Source of the DNA: Amylostereum areolatum
Taxonomy: Eukaryota; Basidiomycota; Agaricomycetes; Russulales; Stereaceae
Direction of reading: 5' to 3'
Length of the DNA stretch: 64,000 bases
NCBI GenBank assembly: GCA_012932865.1
Contig: SAXG01000020.1
Location: 620,001 to 684,000, forward strand
Both the position numbers and the translations under genes were made by a program. This document shows positions 53,836-64,000 of the stretch, piece after piece. Each line of letters opens with the position of its first letter. The first letter of the stretch is position 1. Under the pieces are notes generated by a model. That model was not told the origin of the DNA and did no database searches. It worked only from the letters and a program-made list of their open reading frames with translations.

Positions 53836-55339
53836 ATGGTTAAAGAGCGGTAAGCCGTTCGCTGCTCGTCGGCAGGTCTTTACTGATCTCTTTCTATCTC
53901 ACAGTAAATTCTACGATCTCCTTGGCGTCCCCGAAGATGCCTCTGAAGCTGACCTCAAGAAGGCGTACCGACAAAAGTATCCTACTATATCCTCCATCGG
54001 GGAGATTCTTGAGGTTGACTCTACCTCCTCGTTTGCGCCAGAGCACTACGATTGCACCCTGACAAAGGCGGTGATCCCGAACTCTTCAAGGAGGTGACCC
54101 ACGCGTATGTGCCACCGGTCTTCGCGGGCTCTTACCTTTGACCGATTGTCCATCTTGGCTCCTTCTAGGTACGGTGTCCTGTCAGACCCACAAAAGCGCG
54201 CCGTGTACGATGCACGAGGGGAGTCTGGTCTTTCAGAATCGGGTGGCATGGGTGGCATGGACCCTCAGGTGTGTAACATACATGGTTCAAGGTCTATCGT
54301 ATTCTTACAACTGTCTCCGTTTTCAGGATCTTTTCAGTCAACTATTCGGTGGTGGTGGCGGTGGCGGCTTCTTCGGGGGTGGAGGGCCCTCGCGCGGTCC
54401 TCGCAAAAGCAAAGATCTCGTGCATCGTGTTCACGTCTCACTCGAGGATCTCTACAAGGGAAAAACAACCAAACTTGCGCTTACTCGGGATATCATCTGC
54501 TCCAAATGCGATGGCAAGGGTGGTAAGGAGGGCGCGGTCAGGCCGTGTAACACATGCAGTGGTCGCGGTGTACGCGTTACCCTACGGCAGATGGGCCCGA
54601 TGATTCAGCAGATGCAGCAGCCCTGCGACGACTGCAACGGTTCCGGGGAGATCATCAACCGGAAAGACCAGTGCAAGACCTGCAATGCTCGTAAGGTTGT
54701 TTCGGAGAAGAAGATGCTCGAAGTTCACATCGACAAGGGTATGAAGGGCGGCCAGACCATCACCTTTACGGGCGAAAGCGATCAAGCGCCGGGCGTGCAG
54801 CCAGGAGACGTCGTTATTGTCATCGAGGAGAAGCCGCACGAGCGCTTCAAGCGCAACGGGAACAACCTCATGATCGACGTCGAACTCGACCTCCTGACGG
54901 CGCTGGGTGGCGGGCAGTTTGCGATACGCCATTTGGATGAGCGAGCGCTCATCGTCAACATCCTTCCTGGCGAGGTGATCAAGCATGGTACGTCCTTCCT
55001 TTTTCGATCGCGTTTCTCTCGTCTCATATCTTGTCTTCCGCAGATTCGGTCAAGGTCATCCAGGGGCAGGGTATGCCGTCGCAAAGACACCATGAACTGG
55101 GTGATCTTTTCGTGAAGATCAGCATCGTATGGCCAGAGCACATCGACCCGGAAAAAATCCCCCTTCTGGAGCAGGTGCTACCACCGCGCAAGCCGCTGCC
55201 AAAGATCCCGAAGGGTCTCTTGACGGAGGAAGTGGAGATGTCGGACCCCGACCCACGACAGCAGCAGCAGCAAATGATGGACGACGATGGGATGGACGAG
55301 GACGAGGGCGAGCCCCGTGTGCAGTGCGCCAACCAGTGA
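53836..55339 (+). CDS. YDJ1: Type I DnaJ/Hsp40 co-chaperone (Ydj1-like), farnesylation motif
   Basis: Co-chaperone of cytosolic Hsp70. A five-codon first exon (MVKER) leads into the J domain KFYDLLGVPEDASEADLKKA, with HPD in RLHPDKGGDP formed across an intron (about 53975-54036). A Gly/Phe-rich region (LFGGGGGGGFFGGGGP) follows. The zinc-binding domain has four CxxCxGxG-type repeats: CSKCDGKG, CNTCSGRG, CDDCNGSG and CKTCNARK. The C-terminal substrate-binding domains include GDVVIVIEEKPHERFKRNG and EVIKH/DSVKVIQGQGMPS. It ends VQCANQ, a CaaX box (CANQ) comparable to CASQ of yeast Ydj1, so farnesylation is expected. Five introns, intact frame, about 400 residues. Confidence 0.95.
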
Positions 55340-55668
55340 TGTTTATGTTGTATAATTCGTTGGGACTCTCGCTTCGCAGCCCGTGTATTCTGTTGTACTC
55401 GTGAACTGATGCTGTCACCGTCGTTGCTCTTTTTGTCGCATATCCTTTATAGATCTTTTTGCATTGCATCGCACGGTACACTTGTGCAGAGTATACGAAG
55501 ATGTAGAGTACATTTGGCCTACATAATAGAACTGGAATCTACAATAATTTCCCAGAGAAAAGAGAATGCCGGAGCCCTAACGGAAATCAGAGGCAGCTGG
55601 AGGTCACCGGTCACCGGTCAATCCCAGCGAGTCTGCACACGAGGTAAGCGAGTGGTTTGCAAGTAGAT
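55340..55668. other. Convergent intergenic interval, DnaJ / UPF0538
   Basis: About 330 bp, AT-richer than surrounding genes and probably two 3' UTRs. A small tandem gtcaccggtcaccggtca occurs at about 55605-55622. Confidence 0.4.
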
Positions 55669-56328
55669 TCAGAAAGCGTTTACTTCAGGATTGAGCTTGA
55701 ATTGTTCGTACAATTTGCGGTCGAAGAAGCTGACTTCTGTTTCATTTTCTAATGCTCGTAAAGTCAGGATCCGGTCATGGTCAACGTGACAAAGTTACAG
55801 CAGCAAGGAAAGATCGTACGAACCAAAGCCACATTCGACCAGGGTTTTACTGTCGTCGTCCAGGATCCAATCGTCGTGATCAAGATTTATGATTAGGTTT
55901 GTTGTCTGGGTGCAGGTTGAGTAGGGTAGGCTGGAATTTACGGTGAGCGGCGCACCTTGGCACCATGAGCTTTTGAGTACAGTTTAAGGGTGTCTGGATA
56001 AGATCGTTGGTTCATACGGACGTTCCTCCTCAAAACAGAGTGCAGCAGGCTCACCAAGTTGAGTGGTACGGTACGGTTTCCATCCTGGTTGTGTGAGAAC
56101 GGCTGATGACCGGCGTAAGCGAGCATTAGGATAGTGTGTGATAAGACGCGGACCTTGTCGCACAATGTCCTTCAGTTGTCCGACAGTGATTTGTTCGAGG
56201 TTGAGATCACGGAGGACGAGACTTTTCTCTGTACGATACTCGAAGGACTTGATAACGCGTATTGTCAGGATCGCGGATGTCTTCGGGCGAGAGATATTTG
56301 TGAGCGTGTCATCGAAGTCGGTGAACAT
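55669..56328 (-). CDS. UPF0538 (C2orf76-like) protein
   Basis: A small conserved eukaryotic protein of unknown function with a ubiquitin-like N-terminal pattern. Visible segments are LTIRVIKSFEYRTEKSLVLR, LEQITVGQLKDIVRQ, PGWKPYRTTQLDTLKLYSKA, NLIINLDHDDWILDDDSKTL and ENETEVSFFDRKLYEQFKL, ending PEVNAF with TGA at 55669-55671. Four short introns. The start at 56328 (MFTDFDDTLTN) is the first in-frame ATG. A GTATGA donor-like site just upstream leaves room for an extra 5' exon. Confidence 0.82.
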
Positions 56329-56741
56329 GAACGGAGACGGAGTGAAAGTTGGGTGAAAGCGATATCATACATGGAGTCCTGAGATCTGAGAGGAGAAGGA
56401 AGGCCTCAATCTTATCTTATATCTTATCTCGGTAGAATCGCGCATCGAGCATAGCAACTTGATAGCAACTCACTTTTCTTCGTTCGCCCATCATGTCAAC
56501 GATTCATGCATAATGATGTATTCATCTGCAGTCTTGTCCTTTCCACTTGACCCGAGCTTGAATATGACTCGCTGCCTCAACTGTTGAACCAGAATCCGGC
56601 TCCCTCGTCATGCCACCTAAATCTACTTTGAGCTTACCCATGGCTTTCCCGCCTTCCCCCCGACGTTTTACCGCGCTTTCCCTTTAAAAAGCGTCGGGTT
56701 AACCTGCCCCTGGAGCCTCTGCTTTTAGCCTCCCTGGAGAT
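56329..56741. other. Intergenic interval between UPF0538 (-) and GH3 (+)
   Basis: Divergent promoter region of about 410 bp. A cttatcttatatcttatctcgg repeat-like stretch (atctt units) lies at about 56410-56432. A pyrimidine-rich tract lies upstream of the GH3 ATG. Confidence 0.4.
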
Positions 56742-59700
56742 ATGGATCGCTCATTCCTGGACGCGTCGATTCCTGACCTCGTCAAACGTCTGAAGACGGA
56801 TGAAAAGATCGAGCTCCTTGCTGGTCCCAATTGGTGGAATACCTCCTCCATTAATCGTCTGAAGATACCTGCCATTCGAATGAGCGATGGTCCCAACGTA
56901 CATGTCTCATCTCGTTGAATAATGTTCAGAGTCTGGAATCTGTTCATCTAGGGTGTTAGGGGTTCTTCCCACTTTCTCCCCACCCCAGCGCAGTGCTTGC
57001 CTGTACGTTCTTCTTTATCTATTACATGCTTCACGCACTAACATCGTTCGCTAGTGCGCGACATTACTTGCTTCGACGTTCGACCGAGACCTGATTGAGC
57101 AGGCTGGAAGTTTCCTCGCGGGTGAAGTCAAAGTCAAGTCATCCGTTATACTCCTTGCCCCAACGTGCAATATTCAGCGCTCCCCTCTTGGCGGGCGGGC
57201 GTTTGAATCGTTCTCAGAAGACCCTCATCTCTCTGGTGTGCATTTATATCTCTCTGCGTATATATAACACCTGAACTTCGGACAAAAGGAACGATGGCCG
57301 CAGCCTACGTAGCAGGTCTCCAATCCAACGGAATTGCCGCCACCATCAAGCATTTTGTAGCCAACGACCAGGAGCACGAGCGAACGGCCGTGGAGTCTGT
57401 CATGTCTGATCGCGCTCTCAGAGAGATATATCTTTACCCGTGCGTACATTGTTTCTCGGGACAAATCGCCTCACTAACGAGCCATGGTAAGATTCATGCT
57501 CGCTCAGAAGCTTGCTCAACCTTGGGCTTATATGACCTCTTATGGTCGTATAACAAGTGTACACTGCTCTGAAGACCCAAGCCTTCTGCAAGGGATCCTC
57601 CGCGACGAGTGGAAGTTCGATGGCATCGTCATGAGCGATTGGTATGCGCATTGAGTGCTGTACCGGATCCGGTGATTAATTTCGTGAAAGGCATGGCACC
57701 TATGGCACGTCAGAAGCACTGAATGCCGGACTCGATCTCGAGATGCCTGGTCCCCCACGTTGGCGCACAAAGAACCTTGTCTATCATACCTTGTCTTCCC
57801 AAAAGCTGCTTCCTCACACGCTCGATGAACGCGTCACCCATTTGCTCAAATTTACGCAGAAGCTTGCTCGGAAGAACCCTGACATCGTTTACGGTGACGG
57901 TGTCGAACGCTCCCGCGATTCACATGAACTTCGCGCTTTTGCAAGAAAGGTCGCCGGTGACGGCATGGTGCTACTCAAAAATGACCATGATGTCTTGCCT
58001 CTTTCTGAATCCACGATCAAGACTCTCGCAATCATCGGCCCCAGCGCTCGTGGGCGCGTTATCTCTGGTGGTGGCTCGGCGGCCCTCAAACCTACGTACG
58101 TGGTGACGCCTTACGACGGTATCGTCAATACGGCGCCAGCCAGTATGGTAATCAAATACTCCTTGGGGTGTTATGGTACGTCTACGAATGCACCGCCATT
58201 TTTCGACCCTTACTTATCGCTGGACAGCTCACAAGTATCTACCAACTCTGGAGAACAATTTGAAAACGGCACCGGGTGGGAAGGACGGCTGGGTGTGCAC
58301 ATTTTATACCCACGACGAGCACGGGGAGCCAGACAAACCCGTCGCCGAGTTCGTCGTCCAAGACACGCGGATCAAACTGAACGACTTTCTGCCTGCTGGT
58401 CTGACGCCTACTTGGCGTATCAAACTAACAGGTCGTCTCACTGTTGACTCGTCGGGCCCATTCGAGCTCGGTCTTACTGTGGCGGGTAGGTTTCTATACT
58501 TAGAGCGATCATCAGCATCCGCTCACCTTACTATTAATTCATAGGCCGTGCAAAGCTCTGGATTGATGGTAGGTTGACCATTGACAATTGGACTAAGCAG
58601 ACTCCAGGAGATTTCTTTTACGGGTGGGTGATGGCCGCTGTTCACTCCAGAGGAATGTCTGACGTCGGTATAGGCAAGGTACAATCGAAGAGAAGGCCGT
58701 CGTGGATCTGGAAGCTGGGAATTCCGTCGACGTTCTAGTGGAATACACCAACACCCCGCCACCGGATGCAGCAGAGGCTGACCTATCTCAGCCAGCGTTA
58801 ATGCGTGGTGTGGTAAATATATTCCCCACTCATCGCATAATTGTTATCGTTAAACGGTTCTACGCCAGAGACTGGGTGGTGCAGCGAAGATCGATCCCCA
58901 AAAGGCCATAGAGGACGCGGTCGAACTCGCGTCGACGTCTGACGCCGCCGTCGTGATTGGAGGCTTAACCCCTGAATGGGAAAGCGAAGGGTTCGACAGA
59001 CCTACCCTCGGCCTACCAGGCTTGCAAGACGAATTGATCAAACGGGTGAGCGAAGCCAACGCGAACACTGTTGTCGTCATCCAAGCGGTGAGTCCCCCAT
59101 TCGTACCGTCGAGCGTTGTCAGTTAACAGCCAATCAGGGCTCGGCTGTGTCCATGCCATGGGTCGACGGCGTCGCTGGCATCCTCCAGGCGTGGTATCAA
59201 GGAAACGAAGTGGGCAACGCCATCTCCGACGTCCTGTTCGGCCGCGTCAACCCGTCCGGCCGTCTTCCCCTCACGTTCCCCGTTCGCGTCGAGGACATTC
59301 CGGCTTACCCTAACTTGTTCAGCGAGAATGGAAAGATTCATTACAGGGAGGACCTGTTCGTGGGGTACAAGCACTATCAAATGCGCAATATCAAGCCGCT
59401 GTTTCCGTTCGGGTGAGTGGATGTCGCATATCTGCACGGAATGATTTTGGCTGATTCATATTCACAGTCACGGTCTCTCATACACGACGTTCGAATTCTC
59501 CGACCTCTCTGTCTCGACGCCAACGTCCTTCGACGCGCACCTGAGCCTCGAGGCAACCGTCACCGTCACGAACACGGGCCCCGTCCTCGGGTCCGAAGTC
59601 GTACAGCTCTACATATCCTACCCGGACATCGGCGTGACCACTCCCCGCCTCCAGCTGCGCGGCTTCACCAAGGCGCACGACCTCGCGCCCGGCTCGTCCG

Positions 59701-59873
59701 CCACGCTGACGATCGCTCTGGACAAGTACGCGGTGTCGTTCTGGGACGAGCCGCGGGGGACGTGGAGCGTCCGGGCGGGAAAGTACAGGGTGTTGGTGGG
59801 GAGGAGCAGTCACGATCTGCCGTTGGAGGCCGAGTTTGAGGTGGAGAGCGGGTTCGCGTGGAGCGGCGTGTGA
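56742..59873 (+). CDS. GH3 beta-glucosidase with PA14 domain, intracellular type
   Basis: Hydrolyses beta-glucosides such as cellobiose. It starts [17 protein letters not shown] with no signal peptide, as in the cytosolic fungal GH3 group. The N-terminal (alpha/beta)8 domain reads [30 protein letters not shown] and [14 protein letters not shown], with the catalytic nucleophile Asp in [13 protein letters not shown]14 insert follows ([19 protein letters not shown] through [13 protein letters not shown]). In the second sugar-binding domain, the acid/base Glu is probably in [18 protein letters not shown] fibronectin-III-like tail follows ([35 protein letters not shown]), ending FAWSGV at 59873. 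About thirteen short introns join in phase. About 830 residues, near the usual length. No frame break. Confidence 0.93.
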
Positions 59874-60527
59874 AAGGGTGAACGCAAAGCTGGAAGGCAT
59901 CGGTATGGTACTTGCTGCCAGCGGCCGTGTACGTACGCGAATGTCCCGTAAGGATAAATCTCACGTTGTTGGACCAAGGACTTCGAACGTTGAACCCTCT
60001 TCATATCCTTCAATGCGGACAAGATCAGTCCTGCAGTCCTTTCATGGCGATAAATGTATACGCCCTTTCTGGTTGACAAAGTCGCGACCGGACGAGGTTT
60101 GAGTGATCAGGAAGCCAGAGATAGTAGAATCGGTGCGATATGTCGTGGACAGAGGCACAAGATTGAGAGAGAGAGAGAGAGCTATATGCGGTATACATAA
60201 AACAACGGGGGGCCTAAAATACAGATTATGATGGACGGCGAATACGATAGCCCGAGCGAGCGAGGGTGGGCAGATGGCGAGTGTGGAGGAACCGAGGACG
60301 ATCGACGAAACAAACACAACAGAGAGGAAGCGCGAGGCGTAAAAGACAAGGAGAAGGGGATAGTCTAGGGATGAAGAGCAAGCGAATAAAGATGATGCAA
60401 AACCAAAGGGACGGGACAGAGCAGAACAGGCGGGGGCGTGACCGTGTCCGTATATGTACAGTACAAAAGAAGACAGGCAGAAATGGTGAGGTCGAGACGG
60501 TGGTATACAACGAGAAGGTGCGGTGCG
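59874..60527. other. Convergent intergenic interval with GA microsatellite
   Basis: About 650 bp between the GH3 and transcription-factor stops. It contains a (ga)n tract of about 18 bp at 60162-60180. Open frames on the plus strand (60266 onward) mirror the transcription factor on the other strand. No gene assigned. Confidence 0.45.
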
Positions 60528-63500
60528 TCACGAGCCGTACCCCGGCGCGTCCGAATGCATGTACTGGTACGCGTACCCGCTCGCGTACGCACCCATACCC
60601 AGCGGTCTCCCGCCCCCCTGCGGCCCCACTCCAGGGTATCCCATCGGCGCCGGCGCGCTCCCAGGAGCCTGAGCCGGACTCGGACCTCCACCCATGGTCG
60701 GCGCGCCGTGCGCGTACGTCGCGTCGACCGTCTGGCCGAAGCCAAGGTCGCGGAACATGTTGTTCCAGTACATCATGTCGCCCTGGGGCGGTTGGGGATG
60801 GCCGGGGGGAGCGTAGCCGTATTGGCCTTGGACTTGGCCTTCCATTTGCATGGACGCGGAAGGGGGGTTGTGCGTGTGTGGGTGCTGCTGCAGGTCCACG
60901 GGGGTGTACGGCATGTCGCCTTGTTCGGGGGAATACACCGGCGCGTCGGACCTGCGCGTGTTTCCTTGACTTGGGTACGATCCCGTCGAGCTGCGGCTGT
61001 ACGTCGACACGGATGGGGAGGGGAGGCCGGGCGCGACGGGGGATTTGGTTTGCACTTGCTGTGTCTGCCGCGCCTTGAAGATGTCCTGGGCGACGAGTCC
61101 ACGGAGGAAGCGCGCGTGGTAGGCCGCGCCGGTGCATGCAGAGGAGAAGGAAGCGGCCTCCTCGTACGCGTCCGCCGTCTTGGAGATGATCGAGTGGATC
61201 TCGTCCGTGGCGCCCTCGTGCAAACCCGCGAGCGTGTTCGAGCTGCGAAGGAGCTGTGTGGGAAGAAGATACACCGGAGAACAGGGTGGGGTCAGTCCTT
61301 TGCCTCAGGGCAAGCGCGAAAAGAAGAGACGCACTCGGAGAAGAAAGACGGCGGCATAGGCGGTCATAGTGGTCACAGAATCCTGTCCGTAGCGCTGAGC
61401 ATGCGACGTTATCAGTGATCGGCGTCTTAGATGGGGGGGACGATATCACTCACCAGCATGCTCATCTTGGCAAACTCGTTCGAGACAATCTGCAGAATTT
61501 CCACGGCGCTTGTGTAGCACGCCGATAGCGCTTGCAGGCTGGGGGTCGCGCGCGTCTGCTGTAGATTGCGAGAAACGAACGTTCGGCGTCAGCACCGGCG
61601 CGTGTAACGAGTCAAACAAAGTGTTGGCAGTCAAACAGATGGATCAGGGTCCGACCAGAAGGGATGCCCGAGAGAGGCGGAAACAAGGCAAATGAGGGGG
61701 AACGTACGTTGGACATGGAGCCTTGGATGCCAAAGCTGTTGAGGAACAGGCGGACGTACAGGCGGAAGAAACGGAGGAAGGCGATGTGGAACGTCTCGCC
61801 GCTCGCGCGACGCATCTCGCCCTGCCACGTCTCCATCCACTGCGTCAGTTTGCTGTTGCAGTTCCGCAACAGGACTTCCTTGTTCATGTCCCCGTACTCG
61901 TTTGCACCACGCTGCATGTAGAAAACCTCGGTCGTCTCCGCCTGTGATGTGCGCGGTAAGATCAGTGACGAAAGATAGGGGATGGAGTGCATGATGACGC
62001 ACAGTGATTCGACGAAGCTGAACGAAGGCCGCGACGATGACATCTTCAGGCCGAATGGGCCCATCGGCGCCTTGTTCGTGCCAGGTGTTCGCGTTGCGCA
62101 CGAGGTCGTCCTGGATGGCAAGGCAAAGGGTTAATGCGCGGTGACATGCTACACACGGTCCAAACTCACTTCGGGAAGCATCCAGGACCGGCCGGTTTGC
62201 GTGCTCAGGCTGCGATCGTGCACGAAAAGAACGAGGTACGTCCGCTCGCGATTGCGACGTTCACGGCGTTGGAATTCGTTCTCGTGAGCCGGCCGTGTGG
62301 GGTAGTACTTGTTCAACCCAATCTCGATGGCCATACGACATGCCTATAGTACGTCGCGACCAAGTTAGCGCACGATCGTTGCGCGAGGATAGAGAGCCAC
62401 TTACGAAGCCGATGAATTGCCATGTTCGCTGTTAAGAAAAGAAAAGAAGATGAGGATGAGGACGACGGCACCACACGCATCCAAGAGAGAACGCACAGTG
62501 TCTTCGGGTTCTTTCCAGTAGCAAAGACAAGCGAACGCTTGCACCACCTCGACGCTCTTCCAACCCTCGACGAACGCGCGGACGGCGAATTCGTTCGCGA
62601 TCTTCTGACACGCCTTGTATGATTCCGGCTTGAAGAACTTGCAGCCGGCCATGAGGAGCGTTGTAAAAAGGAACGGGGAGCGTTTGCGGACGTAGGTGAC
62701 CGAGTGAAGAGCGGGGTCGAACAGGTTGATGAACGGGTTCAGGCGGAGGAAGACGAGATCGAACAGGACCTTCGCGTTGGCCTCGTCGATGATGCCTGCC
62801 GCGACGGGGTCTTGGATCGCTGAGGGCGGAGGTGGCGACGGGTCGTGCGACCATCGTGAGTTCGAGGTGGCTGGTGCAGCAGAGGCTCTGTGGGAGGCGG
62901 TAGGAGGCTCCGATTCTGGGTTAAGGATCGTCTTGAAGAAGGGCTGCCGTTGGTTCTCGCGACTGATGAGCTTGGCAGGGAAGGGGTCTGTCTCGCCGTC
63001 GTCCTCGTCGTCGGAGCGGGGACCGTAGTGAGGGTCGTTGTTGTTGTCGCCGTTGTAGTCGGGCGGAAGCTTGAGGGGCGGGAGTTCGTTGTTGGAGAAG
63101 GCGCCGGAGGGGGAGGAGAAGGGATCGCCGGGGCGAAGGCGCTGGGAGGAGGGGTCGGCGCGGGGGTCGGAGGAGGGGAAAGCGTCGGAGGATTCTGCCT
63201 GGGACTTGAGTTTGGCGGTGCTGAGCCCCTTTTCGAAGCGACGGAGCATCTTGGAGGCCTCGGACAGCCTTGGGGGGATGTGAGAGGGGGAGGAAAAAAA
63301 GGGGGGGAGATCACGCACTTTGAGCCAGGCTTTCTACCGCGTCGGTGCTTTTCGAAGATGCATCTTTGAGCGGAGGGGAAAAGTAAGGGGGGAGGGAATT
63401 GAAGAGGAGAACGAAGGACGGACTCGAGATTGGTGCGCCTGCAACGTTGGCAGGGCTGTTTGCCGTCCTCGGCACCGACACATTTCATCTGGCGAATAAT

Positions 63501-63718
63501 CAGAAGAGCGGAGGACGGGGAAGGGGGGGAAGGAACGTACCTTGGCCGCGCGACAGACGGTGCAGGCTCGTGCACCGCGTACGACGGGGGCTTTCCTGGA
63601 GAGAGAGAGAGATGAGAGAGAGGAAAAGAAAGGAGAGAGTGAAATACTTTTGGTCATCTGTGGGAGTGGGATCGGGCGGCGTGAGGGCGGTGGACGTTTG
63701 GGTGATGGGCTCGTCCAT
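60528..63718 (-). CDS. Zn2Cys6 fungal transcription factor with fungal-specific TF domain
   Basis: ATG at 63718 (MDEPITQTSTALT). The binuclear cluster is assembled over several small exons: RGARACTVCRAAK, MKCVGAEDG, KQPCQRCRRTNLE and CIFEKHRRGRKPG, giving the six Cys and the basic linker. A short coiled-coil-like piece follows (LSEASKMLRRFEKGLSTAKL). After a disordered acidic segment comes the fungal-specific TF domain (NPFINLFDPALHSVTYVRKR, FACLCYWKEPEDT, MAIEIGLNKYYPTRP, RTYLVLFVHDRSLSTQTGRS, SGETFHIAFLRFFRLYVRLF). The C-terminus is Gln/Gly/Pro/Tyr-rich, a likely activation region, ending MHSDAPGYGS. About seven introns. The regulated pathway cannot be told from the sequence. Confidence 0.9.
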
Positions 63719-64000
63719 GGCTCGAGCTTGAGCTGTTGGCTGAGGAGGGCGGTCGGGGACTAAGCGCAGGCCGGTCGCCTTTCCCCTCTGCCTGGTTATA
63801 AACCTCCGGTCGGCGTTTCCCGTTCAAGTTGCCGGCCGCCCGTCCTCCCCCTCGGGCCCCTCCGCTCTTGATCACCGCCTTCCCTCGACTCTCTCCTATC
63901 TCCTCCCCTCTCTCCTCTCTTTCTTTTCCCGTCTACCCACGGCAGACGAGATCGCAGGGGAGAGGTCGGTCGACGCTGTTCAATTTTGTGTTTTTTCGCC
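63719..64000. other. Upstream region of the transcription-factor gene
   Basis: Very pyrimidine-rich on the plus strand near 63880-63930 (tctctcctatctcctcccct). It should be the promoter/5' UTR of the minus-strand gene and perhaps of a gene beyond the window. Nothing else recognised. Confidence 0.35.

Noticed and set aside
60266..61449. Long open frames opposite and within the Zn2Cys6 factor gene
   Set aside because: Arg/Ser-rich shadows of the GC-rich minus-strand gene with no motif of their own.

Overview
The window is nuclear DNA of a filamentous fungus, almost certainly a mushroom-forming basidiomycete (Agaricomycetes). Genes carry many introns of about 45-65 bp with GT(A/G)NGT donors and (C/T)AG acceptors. 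They sit close together on both strands, and the content is typical of the group: an F-box/LRR protein with the usual agaric N-terminus, a Cdc42-type formin, an H3K9-type SET protein, a GPI-anchored PEBP protein, a CipC-like protein and a DIRS-order tyrosine-recombinase retrotransposon.

Layout. 0-10.5 kb holds membrane traffic and cytoskeleton genes: the C-terminal part of COG4 (+), ESCRT-III Vps2/Did4 (-), an AN1 zinc-finger protein (+) and a full class V myosin (-). 10.7-18.8 kb holds two tandem paralogous multi-pass membrane proteins of the ArAE_2/FUSC-like type (+). 18.8-21.6 kb has no convincing gene. 21.6-25.3 kb holds a PAP2 lipid phosphatase (-) and two weak minus-strand genes. 26.2-30.7 kb holds an F-box protein (-) and a SET-domain methyltransferase (+) that share a promoter region. 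31.2-39.4 kb holds the formin, the PEBP-like protein and the CipC-like protein (all +). 39.7-48.5 kb is a protein kinase gene (-) with a 6.8-kb retrotransposon inside one intron. 49-64 kb holds Nup37 (-), UMP/CMP kinase (+), omega-amidase (+), a Ydj1-type DnaJ (+), a UPF0538/C2orf76 protein (-), a GH3 beta-glucosidase (+) and a Zn2Cys6 transcription factor (-).

The most interesting object is the retrotransposon at 40339-47169. It encodes Gag-like, reverse transcriptase, RNase H and tyrosine recombinase products. It is bounded by perfect split direct repeats in the order A1-ORFs-B1-A2-spacer-B2 (147-bp A, 214-bp B), the Ngaro/PAT architecture. It lies in sense orientation within what was a 58-nt intron of the kinase gene, and the flanking exon phases still fit.

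A second pattern runs through the window. At a dozen or so places (ArAE paralogs, PAP2, SET, formin, UMP kinase N-terminus, retrotransposon) the conserved reading frame is broken by exactly one extra base. Other long genes (myosin V, COG4, GH3, DnaJ, Nup37) are intact. Single-base insertion errors in the assembly are the simplest explanation, and a reader should not take these genes as pseudogenes without read support. No rRNA, tRNA or CRISPR array was recognised.
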